The notes below the pieces were generated by a model, which saw only the letters and a list, made by a program, of their open reading frames with translations, made no database searches and had not been told where the DNA came from. A stretch of DNA of 64,000 nucleotides from SB11 sp037968475 (GTDB lineage: Bacteria > Bacteroidota > Bacteroidia > UBA8524): assembly GCA_037968475.1 (NCBI GenBank), contig JBBKVO010000018.1:214808-278807 (forward strand), in the 5' to 3' direction. Numbering within the stretch: position 1 is the stretch's first letter; every line of letters starts with the position of its first letter. This document shows positions 24,922-33,468 of the stretch, in pieces. Made by a program: the position numbers and the translations under genes.

Positions 24922-27681
24922 ATGAGGTACCACTTTACTCTATTTTTATTTTTTCTTCTTTCTTTTCAACTTACTGCCCAGCAAACAATAAAGGGTAAAG
25001 TGCGTGATGTTGAAACTAATGAAGACCTTGTAGGAGCTTCGGTTACAATAAAAAATACGACTATAGGTGCTGTAACTGATATTGATGGCAATTTCAACTT
25101 AGCCTTTAATCAAAAATTACCTCTTACTCTGTTTGTAAGTTATACGGGTTATGTATCGCAAGAAATAAAGGTAAGCTCAATTGAAAAAACTATTACAATA
25201 CGTTTAGAGCCTGCGGTAATGGACGTAGGCACAGTTGAGGTAACCGATATAAGGATAAGTGAAAAACACAAGCAAGCACCACTAACGGTTGAAAGTCTCG
25301 ACCAAATTTCTATAAAAGAAACCCCCGCCGTCAACTTTTACGAAGGGCTTTCACACTTAAAAGGAGTCGACCTTACCTCGGCAAGTATTGGCTTTAAAAT
25401 TATTAATACACGAGGCTTTAACAGCACATCGCCAGTACGCTCGTTACAACTGATTGACGGGGTAGATAACCAAGCCCCTGGTCTCAACTTTTCATTAGGT
25501 AATTTTTTGGGTGCATCTGAATTGGATGTGTTAAAGGTTGACCTTATTGTTGGTGCCAGTGGTGCATATTTTGGCCCTAATGCTTTTAACGGGGTAATAA
25601 ATATGACTACCAAAAGCCCTTTCGATTATCAAGGGCTAACCGCACAGGTAAAAGTAGGTGAGCGCTCGCTTGGCGAAGTAGCTGTGCGCTTTGCACAAGC
25701 ATTTAAAAACAAAAAAGGAGAAGATAAATTTGCCTATAAAGTAAATCTGTTTGCTTTACGTGCAAATGATTGGGAGGCAGAAAACTACGAGCCAACCCCT
25801 CAATCTCGTTCAAAGTTTGGCAACCCCGGTGGTTGGGATGCAGTAAATGTATATGGCGATGAGTACCAACAACGTAATGATAGGTCGGGGCAGTTAGCTG
25901 TACCGGGTTTAGGGACGTATTATCGTAATGGCTATAAAGAAATTGATATAGTAGATTACAATACCAAAAATACTAAACTGGGTATTGCTGGCCACTATAA
26001 AATCAAAAAAGATGTTGAACTTATTTTAACCTCAAATTTTGGTTCAGGAACAACAGTATATCAAGGTGATAATCGTTTTAGCCTGCGTGATATTCTTTTC
26101 TTTCAAAATAAATTAGAGATAAAAAAAGATAAGAAATTCTTTTTCAGGGTATATGCTACGCATGAAGATGCAGGTAACTCGTATGATGCCTTCCGCACTG
26201 CATTGATAATGCAGGATAATGCCAAAGAAGATGTGAAGTGGAGTTTGGATTATGCAAACTATTGGAATCAGAATATTGATAAAAAAGTGCGCGCATTACC
26301 CGGTTTTCCTCCCTTTCAGTCAGGCGATACCACATTAGCGCAACGTAGGTATGATTTTGTGCAAAACAACTATTACGACTCGTTTGTAAAATGGCATCAA
26401 GAAACCAGCGATTTTTCAAACAACAAAAACTACATCAATTCTCCTCGCTATACGCCGGGCACAAAAGAATTTGATTCAGCATTTGTAGCTACCACCAGCC
26501 GAAAAGTTACTGAAGGCGGCTCACGCTTTTATGATAAATCGGCATTATACCACGCACAAGGAGAATATATTTTCACTCCAAAATTTGCAAACATTACTGT
26601 GGGAGGAAGTTCGCGATTGTACCGCCCCTACTCGCAGGGAACTTTATTTTTAGATACAGGAGGCCGACGTATCAGTAATTTTGAATACGGAGTATATACT
26701 GGGATTGAGAAAAAATTTATTGATGAAAAACTAAAACTAAATGCTACCCTACGGATGGATAAAAACCAAAATTTTAACCATCTGTTCTCACCTGCATTTT
26801 CATTAGTATACAGCCAAAAACAAGATGTTTTCCGCTTTTCGTTTGCTTCGGCTATACGTAACCCCACCCTTACCGACCAGTATTTTTTGCTTAATGTAGG
26901 CCGCGCCACACTTATTGGTAACCTAGAGGGCTATAAAAATCTTGTAACGGTAGAATCTTTTGTTACCTACCTAAACAGCCAAAACCGAAATAACCTGCAA
27001 TATTTTGATGTAGCTGCTGTTCGCCCTGAAAAAGTTCGTACAGCCGAAATTGGTTACCGCACAACGCTAAAGAAAAAAATATTTATTGATGCTAGTTACT
27101 ACTACAGTATTTATAAAGACTTTTTGGGCTACAAAATAGGTATGGATTTGGAAATTGACAGCACCAGCAACCTACCTACTAAAACTGATGTATACCGTGT
27201 TACTGCTAATTCAAAAGATATTGTAACTACTACAGGGTTTTCAATAGGCATTAATTACTACTACAAAAACTGGATAAACTTTGTGGGTAATTACAGTTGG
27301 AATGTGCTTGACAGACATGGCAGTAACGACCCTATTATTCCTGCCTTTAATACCCCTGCAAACAAGTTTAACCTTGGTATTAACGGACGAGAAATAGCCA
27401 GCAAAATTGGGAATATACGCATACGTAATTGGGGGTATAGCATTAACTACCGTTGGATACAGGGCTTTACTTTTGAAGGTTCGCCACAGTTTACAGGTTA
27501 TGTACCCACCTATGCTATGGTTGATATGCAGGTCAATTATACCGTAGCACGCATATACACTACATTTAAGCTCGGCGCAAGTAACGCACTTAATAATAAA
27601 GTGATACAGGTATATGGTGGCCCACGCATAGGCCGAATGATTTACTTTAGTGCAACGGTAGATTTACCGCATTGGAAATAA
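24922..27681 (+). CDS. TonB-dependent receptor with carboxypeptidase-regulatory-like N-terminal domain
   Basis: This is a 919-residue outer-membrane transporter. Signal peptide (about 1-19), then a CarboxypepD_reg-like domain (about 21-105, IKGKVRDVETNEDLVGASV), a plug domain (about 110-235, with INTRGFNSTSPVRSLQLIDG and SGAYFGPNAFNGVINMTTK), and a 22-strand barrel ending in the aromatic-rich MIYFSATVDLPHW. It would import a ligand too large for porins with energy from TonB. There is no SusD partner beside it, so a SusCD glycan system is unlikely; metal chelates or other ligands are possible. It is convergent with the GT39 gene. Confidence 0.92.
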   Translation: MRYHFTLFLFFLLSFQLTAQQTIKGKVRDVETNEDLVGASVTIKNTTIGAVTDIDGNFNLAFNQKLPLTLFVSYTGYVSQEIKVSSIEKTITIRLEPAVMDVGTVEVTDIRISEKHKQAPLTVESLDQISIKETPAVNFYEGLSHLKGVDLTSASIGFKIINTRGFNSTSPVRSLQLIDGVDNQAPGLNFSLGNFLGASELDVLKVDLIVGASGAYFGPNAFNGVINMTTKSPFDYQGLTAQVKVGERSLGEVAVRFAQAFKNKKGEDKFAYKVNLFALRANDWEAENYEPTPQSRSKFGNPGGWDAVNVYGDEYQQRNDRSGQLAVPGLGTYYRNGYKEIDIVDYNTKNTKLGIAGHYKIKKDVELILTSNFGSGTTVYQGDNRFSLRDILFFQNKLEIKKDKKFFFRVYATHEDAGNSYDAFRTALIMQDNAKEDVKWSLDYANYWNQNIDKKVRALPGFPPFQSGDTTLAQRRYDFVQNNYYDSFVKWHQETSDFSNNKNYINSPRYTPGTKEFDSAFVATTSRKVTEGGSRFYDKSALYHAQGEYIFTPKFANITVGGSSRLYRPYSQGTLFLDTGGRRISNFEYGVYTGIEKKFIDEKLKLNATLRMDKNQNFNHLFSPAFSLVYSQKQDVFRFSFASAIRNPTLTDQYFLLNVGRATLIGNLEGYKNLVTVESFVTYLNSQNRNNLQYFDVAAVRPEKVRTAEIGYRTTLKKKIFIDASYYYSIYKDFLGYKIGMDLEIDSTSNLPTKTDVYRVTANSKDIVTTTGFSIGINYYYKNWINFVGNYSWNVLDRHGSNDPIIPAFNTPANKFNLGINGREIASKIGNIRIRNWGYSINYRWIQGFTFEGSPQFTGYVPTYAMVDMQVNYTVARIYTTFKLGASNALNNKVIQVYGGPRIGRMIYFSATVDLPHWK

Positions 27682-27686
27682 AACCG

Positions 27687-29423
27687 CTATTGGTATTCTA
27701 ACTGGGGCTTAAACACACTAAAATCAATACTATCTTGGTATTGAATCTTTAGTTTTAATATATAATGGTGGCGTAAAGTACTATCACGAGTAGCAGGGTT
27801 TATAAACTCAATACGCAACTCGGCAGGCTTATAATAGGGCATATACAATTCCTCGGTTATTTCGTAAGGCAGCTTTTCAAGCCTTTCCTTCCCTTTTTTG
27901 TTAGTGTATACCCAAATTTCGTCTCCACTTTTAAAATGGCTAAAATACTCCTCACTCCATATACTGCGCACTAACCAGCCCGTGTAAAAATCAAGCGAGT
28001 GGGCTGAACCGAATGGAAAAACTATAAATCTATCACGAGTAATATTTTCTTCTTTTGCTTTTTTAGCCATAAACCTTCCCCCAATATCAAATGCCTGATA
28101 TTGTAATAGTTGAGGATAAAAATGAGTATTCATCACCAAATTAAACAAACATATGCTCACAAAAGAGGCTTGCAAAACAGCAGTAGTCTTACGTAAGTTT
28201 TTTACCAAATAACTAAGCATGGCAATAATACCAATACCCACTACCACGGGTAATACCATGTTTTTAGGTGAAAACACATAAAACAATATTGCTAAGGTTG
28301 CTACCCATATAAGCACCGTAATAAATACCTGAACTCCTTTTACAAGATTTTTTGCCCAAGGATATCCTTCTTCTAAAACACAAATAGCCCAACGCGCTGT
28401 AAAAACAGCAGCAAAGGGGTAAGCCACAAAAATATAATGAGGTAGTTGGTAGCTTGATTTACTAAGGGCTAACAAGGCAAAAGTAAATGCTCCAAGTGTT
28501 ATAGCTTCTTGCCCTTTTTCTATCCTAAATTTTGATTTTATAATTTTAAACCAACCTGCTACCCAAGCTGAGAATAATAATACAGTCCACGGTAAAAATG
28601 CCCAAAGAGTTGATTCGGTTAAGAAAAAAGTACCAGGGTTATTACTCCAAACATTTTCACCAGTTATACGGCCAAAACTTTGTGTCCAGAAATAAAACTT
28701 AAGACCCGACACTCCCACCTCTCCATTCACCTCAACATTTGGGTTACTATCGTATTGAGTATACAGGCCAATACACATGGGCAACAATACCACCCCCACA
28801 ATTAATAAGCCTACTAGCCATTGCCATTTAAAAATGGTTTTCCAATCTCTAAGTAACAGTAAGTGTATTCCAAAAGCAGCAACAGGTAACACCATGCCAA
28901 TAGGGCCCTTGGCCAACATTGCTAGGCCAATACCTACAAACCCAAGTATAAAGTTTACTACTTTCTTATTTTCTATATATGCTGCCAACTGCCATACGGC
29001 AAAAGCTACAGCCCCTGTAAGCATCAAATCGGTACGTACATCATTTACCATTAAAAAATAGGCTTGTGTACTACCCAACATTAAAGCAGCCCAGTAAGCC
29101 ACCTTTTCGCTATAATATAATTTTGAAAAACGATAAACCGATAGTATACCCAACAAAGCAAACAACATTGAGGGTAGTTTAAAAGCTGCATTTGATATAC
29201 CAAAAACGGTATATGAAAATGCTGAAAGCCAAAACAATAAGGGCGGTTTATCAAGATAGTTACGGCCTTGGTCGGTAATTTCAAAAAAGTTACCTTTCTC
29301 TACCATTTCCATTGCCATTGCTGCGTATTGCGATGAGTCCACATCCATCACATCAATAAAAAGGGCAGCTATATACAGCACCAACAAGCCAACAAAGGGC
29401 AAAAATTTCACAAACCTGTTCAA
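27687..29423 (-). CDS. GT39-family (ArnT/PMT-like) membrane glycosyltransferase
   Basis: This 578-residue protein has about a dozen membrane helices. The first periplasmic loop contains DVDSSQYAAMAMEMVEKGN, in which the Asp-x-Asp/Ser pattern corresponds to the catalytic acidic residue of the family. It is followed by YLDKPPLLFWLSAFSY, the ArnT hallmark. The enzyme should transfer a sugar from a polyprenyl-phosphate donor in the inner membrane to an envelope acceptor; the acceptor (lipid A or protein) cannot be told. A -7 element lies 29 bases upstream. Confidence 0.88.
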   Translation of the reverse strand: MNRFVKFLPFVGLLVLYIAALFIDVMDVDSSQYAAMAMEMVEKGNFFEITDQGRNYLDKPPLLFWLSAFSYTVFGISNAAFKLPSMLFALLGILSVYRFSKLYYSEKVAYWAALMLGSTQAYFLMVNDVRTDLMLTGAVAFAVWQLAAYIENKKVVNFILGFVGIGLAMLAKGPIGMVLPVAAFGIHLLLLRDWKTIFKWQWLVGLLIVGVVLLPMCIGLYTQYDSNPNVEVNGEVGVSGLKFYFWTQSFGRITGENVWSNNPGTFFLTESTLWAFLPWTVLLFSAWVAGWFKIIKSKFRIEKGQEAITLGAFTFALLALSKSSYQLPHYIFVAYPFAAVFTARWAICVLEEGYPWAKNLVKGVQVFITVLIWVATLAILFYVFSPKNMVLPVVVGIGIIAMLSYLVKNLRKTTAVLQASFVSICLFNLVMNTHFYPQLLQYQAFDIGGRFMAKKAKEENITRDRFIVFPFGSAHSLDFYTGWLVRSIWSEEYFSHFKSGDEIWVYTNKKGKERLEKLPYEITEELYMPYYKPAELRIEFINPATRDSTLRHHYILKLKIQYQDSIDFSVFKPQLEYQ

Positions 29424-29451
29424 AACGATACTTTAGGGGTTAAACGGCGGG

Positions 29452-29459
29452 CAAATATA
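29452..29459 (-). promoter_or_regulatory. Candidate -7 element of the GT39 gene
   Basis: The minus strand reads TATATTTGC, 29 bases before the start at 29423. Confidence 0.45.
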
Positions 29460-30101
29460 GCCAATGACTCGAATAGTTTTACAGCTAAAAACCTAAGCCG
29501 ATAATATGCAAATAGCAGTAATTTTCTTGTAAAAAACTCAACTCAAAATAGATGTCAAAAAACGACATAAAACAACCTGCAAAGCCCTGTTTACCGACCA
29601 CAAAATGCGACGCAGCTATTAATCAAAAACAAGTAAACCCATTGATTTTACTAGCATTAACACGACGACGACTTTATCCACACTAAAAAACTAATGTGGA
29701 TTTCATTTACAGTTATAGCACCTTATTTTGTTCGCTTATTAGCCCAAAGCACTGTGTTAATTACTTTTACAACACAATTTTACATAGTAATTAGTTAAGT
29801 AAAAACTGTCTAATTGCGACAACTTAAAGTATTACTTTAAGAATCAAAATTTTAAACACATTCCCCATCATCTCAAAACATTCTTCTTTAAAGATTTTTA
29901 TATGGTGAACAAAAGCTTCATCACTTTATAATCAAGCAAAGCTTTATCAATAATGTCCTTAGCTGAACCAAAAAATCTTAGCACGATTAACCTGAGTTTT
30001 TAAGACTAGTCAGTGAATACAGATTAATCACTGAAATGAGGCGATTAAAACATTCTACTCGCTGGCACTGGCACCGTATAGTAAACGGGACCAAGTAGTA
30101 C

Positions 30102-30133
30102 AAAAAAAGCCCCGCCTATAATAGGCAGGGCTT
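30102..30133 (-). terminator. Terminator of the Omp28-like gene at 30170
   Basis: AAGCCC-GCCTA and TAGGC-GGGCTT form an 11-bp stem with one mismatch and a 3-base loop. A T7 run follows on the minus strand. It lies 36 bases past the stop. Confidence 0.75.
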
Positions 30134-30169
30134 AAATAATTTCTTTATTCTCTCTCTACTATTCTATTA

Positions 30170-31030
30170 TTAGTTTCCTGTTCCGTTAGCATTCAAAAAT
30201 TGGTAACGTACACCAACTTTACGCCATACTACTACAGCAACTTCAAGATTATCTTTATTGTAGCCTGCTACGTTTATAGTAAATTTATTATCAAGGGTTG
30301 TACCTGTGGCAGTAGTGCCAGTACCAATTTTGTAACCCCAAGTTTCAGTTTTTGCTGAACCATCAAGTTGAGCAGCACCTCTAAGTACATGGTGGTGTGA
30401 GGTATTAGCTCCATCAGCATTACCGCTTTGGTAACCTATCACTTTATCTTCCATTAGGTAAACGGCTAAATAAACATCCCCGCCAACTTCTTTAAAAAAC
30501 TTAGTTTTAGTTTCAATAGTCATCACATCGTCTTTTATTTCGGTGCGGAAACCACTGTTTACATAAACTTCGCCTGATGTGTGAGCATCAACCACATTGT
30601 TAACCTTATTTACTTCACCTTGTACATTTATTCCTCCACCAGCACGATCCAATTGAGCAACCCCATTTGCAGCAAACGTAGGAAAACCTGTAACTCCCCA
30701 AGCATTTTCCATGTCTTCAGCAGCTTGAGTAATAAACAATTTGGCAACGAAATTATCGCTGTATGTACCCATATAAATAGCATTTTTACCGTTGCGAGTC
30801 ATTAACTCTTCAAAAGTAGTCCAGCCCCAACTACCACAAGGTGGGCAAAGCGAACCTGTTACCTTATTAATAAGGGCAATGTTTTTTTGTGGAACTACAA
30901 TTTCTTTTGGTACATTGGTATTATCCTCAGGGTTAGTGCCTGTATTACCGGGGGTAGCTGTGTTGTTGTCTTTTTTACAGGCTGAGAATATTAACATCAG
31001 CGCAAAAAGGCTTAGTACTATTTTTTTCAT
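30170..31030 (-). CDS. Omp28-like lipoprotein with thioredoxin-type CPPC motif
   Basis: This 286-residue protein carries a lipobox (LIFSAC, Cys18) and an Asn/Thr-rich linker to about residue 45. A thioredoxin-like domain follows with LINKVTGSLCPPCGSWGW (Cys62, Cys65) and a cis-Pro-type GVTGFPTFAANG. The C-terminal beta domain (about 150-286) matches the Omp28 family. It is probably periplasmic or on the outer-membrane surface. The CPPC motif suggests thiol-disulfide activity, which is inference. A second family member lies at 56077-56976. A TAAATTTG element is at 31091-31098. Confidence 0.85.
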   Translation of the reverse strand: MKKIVLSLFALMLIFSACKKDNNTATPGNTGTNPEDNTNVPKEIVVPQKNIALINKVTGSLCPPCGSWGWTTFEELMTRNGKNAIYMGTYSDNFVAKLFITQAAEDMENAWGVTGFPTFAANGVAQLDRAGGGINVQGEVNKVNNVVDAHTSGEVYVNSGFRTEIKDDVMTIETKTKFFKEVGGDVYLAVYLMEDKVIGYQSGNADGANTSHHHVLRGAAQLDGSAKTETWGYKIGTGTTATGTTLDNKFTINVAGYNKDNLEVAVVVWRKVGVRYQFLNANGTGN

Positions 31031-31090
31031 GCTTTTAGCTTGTGTATTACTTAATTGTTAGACGATAAATTGTTTAAAAACGTTCAACAT

Positions 31091-31098
31091 CAAATTTA
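31091..31098 (-). promoter_or_regulatory. Candidate -7 element of the Omp28-like gene
   Basis: The minus strand reads TAAATTTG, giving a leader of about 55 bases before the start at 31030. Weak, since this region is AT-rich. Confidence 0.3.
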
Positions 31099-31122
31099 CA
31101 TATCATCGGCCACAAATAAAAT

Positions 31123-32334
31123 TTAATAAGTAAACAAACAGCCCAAAGGTTGCTTTATCAATGCAGCTTTAAATGTATTTTCAAAAAATGCTTTATCAAT
31201 TAAATAGTTAAATTGTTTGTATTCTATAGGGTCTTTGCATTCAATAAACTTATTTATCACCTCGTACATATACCCGTTATACGTCATTATTTGGTTGTTA
31301 TCAATAATATAAGGCGGATACCAAGTGGTTGGAGTTACCATTTTGGTACTATCAAAACCAAAAGAAACATACTTTGCAGTATCGGTAATAGCCCATTTTC
31401 CATTGGTGTTGGTATACACATCCATCCAAACACTACCTCTAAAATTCTGAAATTTCTTTTTGTACAACACTAATAAAGTATCTCCAACTACATCAATCTT
31501 TATATTTCTGTTATACAAATAATCGTCCATTAATACTCTTTGTATTTCATCGGTACTAAACTCTTTGTAGTTTACATTAACGGTGTCATCAACAATATGA
31601 CTTAATTTTATCTTATCTACTTGCTCTAAATCAGAGTTGTAAATAGAAATTGTATCGCTAAAAGGTTGCGAAAAAAGGATGGTGTTTTCATGTATATCAC
31701 AAAACCGTTTGTTTGAGTGAGTAAACTCAATACCCTTCATTTTAGGATAAACTGATTTTACAATCTCATGGCTTTTTGTGGAAAATTTTGAAATAATTAC
31801 CCTCTCTTTTTGGTCTAAAGGATGAAAATTATACCCTTGATATAAGATAAGGTGTTCACCAATTTTACCTAAAATATATGAATACAGATACTTTGGTTTG
31901 ATATATTTAAAGTACTCATACCCACCTTCACTCTTTTTATAAATAAGAATTTCCTCGTGTGCTAGTATATATAGAAAATCATCATCAATAAAGTAATCAG
32001 ACGCATTATCATTCTTATGTTTTCCCTTAATTCCCTTTTGTGAGAGATGTAGAACGCTTAATTTTTTAGTGTCAAGATTAAAAACCCAAATGGTATCTAA
32101 ACTTCCAATATTCTGAATCAAGAAACCCATTGTACCTGTTTTTACAGCATACATTTTTTCTCCGTTTTGTCTTACTAAAAAACTCTCGTTAAAAGGATTC
32201 CCCTTAAAACCCAAACGCGAAAAATCAGTAAAAACTGTTTCATCACAGCCTTGCGCCCAACAATTTGTTGTAGCAAAAAACACTACGGTAATAAGCATAT
32301 ACCGTAGTGTATTACTATAAAAAAATTTAATCAT
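31123..32334 (-). CDS. Secreted protein of unknown function, possible six-bladed propeller
   Basis: I do not recognise the family. The 403-residue product has a signal peptide (YMLITVVFFATTNCWAQ) and regularly spaced hydrophobic strand pairs such as DTIWVFNLDTKKLSVLHL, DFLYILAHEEILIYKKS, DTISIYNSDLEQVDKIKL and IIDNNQIMTYNGYMYEVI. These resemble the blades of the 6-bladed NHL/BF1844-type propellers common in this phylum. No T9SS domain is present. Its ATG overlaps the stop of the preceding gene (ATGA), so it is the third gene of an operon with the two four-cysteine proteins. Confidence 0.75.
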   Translation of the reverse strand: MIKFFYSNTLRYMLITVVFFATTNCWAQGCDETVFTDFSRLGFKGNPFNESFLVRQNGEKMYAVKTGTMGFLIQNIGSLDTIWVFNLDTKKLSVLHLSQKGIKGKHKNDNASDYFIDDDFLYILAHEEILIYKKSEGGYEYFKYIKPKYLYSYILGKIGEHLILYQGYNFHPLDQKERVIISKFSTKSHEIVKSVYPKMKGIEFTHSNKRFCDIHENTILFSQPFSDTISIYNSDLEQVDKIKLSHIVDDTVNVNYKEFSTDEIQRVLMDDYLYNRNIKIDVVGDTLLVLYKKKFQNFRGSVWMDVYTNTNGKWAITDTAKYVSFGFDSTKMVTPTTWYPPYIIDNNQIMTYNGYMYEVINKFIECKDPIEYKQFNYLIDKAFFENTFKAALIKQPLGCLFTY

Positions 32335-32810
32335 AGTATGTTCAATTCGACAGCTTCATTGTAACTATAAATTTTCATCTCAGTTATTTTTGTTTCACCT
32401 GAGTATGTCCATACTACCACTGAGTTTTCGATATTATTTGTTACAGGGTGAGTAACTTTTATATCTTCCCTTACAAATGTACCGCTAGTATAGCCGGCAG
32501 CAATACGATCGCTAATGTCATCGTTTAACACATCCACCCAATCATCGTTGGAATTATTCACAACTATGGCTTGACAGCCATATCGGGACGGAGTGGTAAT
32601 ATCATACGTTGTAAATTTACAGCCACTAAACCCTGAACCATTACAAGTGAGACTAAAGGAACAATTTGTTCCTGATTGTGCAAAATTTTCTTGCACATAG
32701 TCATAACCAAATAATCTCCATCTATCCTTAGAGTAGTTTACTTTAACCCAAGCATTTGTATCTATTAAACCAAATAAAGAAATACAAAGAAGTAATACTA
32801 TTTTCTTCAT
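32331..32810 (-). CDS. Small secreted four-cysteine protein, paralogue B
   Basis: I do not recognise this family. The 159-residue product has a signal peptide (KKIVLLLCISLFGLIDTNA), a mature end beginning WVKVNYSKDRW, and four Cys (TNCSFSLTCNG, SGCKFTTYD, GCQAIVV). All align with those of the neighbour at 32839, so two disulfides are likely. The end is KIYSYNEAVELNIL. Gaps and overlaps (28 bases before, ATGA after) place it in the middle of a three-gene operon. Confidence 0.75.
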   Translation of the reverse strand: MKKIVLLLCISLFGLIDTNAWVKVNYSKDRWRLFGYDYVQENFAQSGTNCSFSLTCNGSGFSGCKFTTYDITTPSRYGCQAIVVNNSNDDWVDVLNDDISDRIAAGYTSGTFVREDIKVTHPVTNNIENSVVVWTYSGETKITEMKIYSYNEAVELNIL

Positions 32811-32838
32811 TATTTTAATTTTTTATTGATAGTGTATA

Positions 32839-33321
32839 TTAAATAACGCCTAAACTTAACGCCTCGTTATAGCTGTATATTGTCATCTCAAGTATATCAT
32901 TAGCCGAAGAGTAATTCCACGTAACCACCGCATTTTCAAACGCATTGGTTACAGGATGAGTTATTTGCACATCTTGCCTAATAAAAGTACCACTGGTATA
33001 GCCCAATACTTTCCTGTCATTAATATCATCGTTTAAAATGTCCCACCAAGTTTCCTCGCTGGTGTTTACTACAATTGATTGACAACCCCAAATAGAAGTG
33101 TTATCCATATCGTACCGTGCAAAACGGCAACTTGATGTTCCTGCACCCCAACATTTTAAAGTGAAGGTACAATCGGTTGTTAAAGGTGGTCCAGTTAAAT
33201 CTTCACTGATAGACGAATAGCCAAATAATCCCCCGTCCGTTTTAATAGTTATGGTTTTTACCCAAGCGAACGAATGGGAAAAGTAGAATAGCAGAATTGC
33301 TAAAAATGTTGTTTTTTTCAT
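32839..33321 (-). CDS. Small secreted four-cysteine protein, paralogue A
   Basis: This 160-residue product has the same architecture as its neighbour at 32331: signal peptide (KKTTFLAILLFYFSHSFA), mature WVKTITIKTD, Cys at TDCTFTLKCWG, SSCRFARYD and GCQSIVV, then a shared C-terminal half with ILNDDINDRKVLGYTSGTF, THPVTN and the end TIYSYNEALSLGVI. Identity between the two is about half by eye and highest in the second half. It is the first gene of the operon. Function unknown. Confidence 0.75.
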   Translation of the reverse strand: MKKTTFLAILLFYFSHSFAWVKTITIKTDGGLFGYSSISEDLTGPPLTTDCTFTLKCWGAGTSSCRFARYDMDNTSIWGCQSIVVNTSEETWWDILNDDINDRKVLGYTSGTFIRQDVQITHPVTNAFENAVVTWNYSSANDILEMTIYSYNEALSLGVI

Positions 33322-33450
33322 GATAGAATTGATTATATATGCAATTTTAGGAAATATTTTTCACAAACAAAACAAGTTTTACAGCATTATGATGTTCGAA
33401 ATTTGTTCCCTATACATAAGCTTTGGCAATTGTCCGCCACCAAATTTACT

Positions 33451-33458
33451 TACTTTTG
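33451..33458 (+). promoter_or_regulatory. Candidate -7 element of hisS
   Basis: TACTTTTG, 10 bases before the preferred ATG 33469. A TTG at 33430-33432 lies 18 bases upstream, close to -33 spacing. It argues for the 33469 start over 33403. Confidence 0.5.
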
Positions 33459-33468
33459 CGGTGATTTT

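Larger units (their letters stand above)
29424..30169. other. Gene-free region of about 750 bp
   Basis: No open frame of convincing quality is present on either strand. It holds the GT39 promoter element near the left end, a 7-bp inverted repeat ATCCACA/TGTGGAT with a 12-base spacer at 29676-29701, and a minus-strand terminator at 30102-30133. Base composition is very AT-rich. I found no tRNA-like or known ncRNA structure. Confidence 0.55.

Noticed and set aside
24922..27681. A SusCD polysaccharide-utilisation locus
   Set aside because: The TonB receptor has no SusD gene beside it and no glycoside hydrolase cluster is nearby.
30170..31030. A mobile element or phage remnant near the 746-bp gap
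   Set aside because: No integrase, terminal inverted repeats, target duplication or atypical genes were found at either edge.
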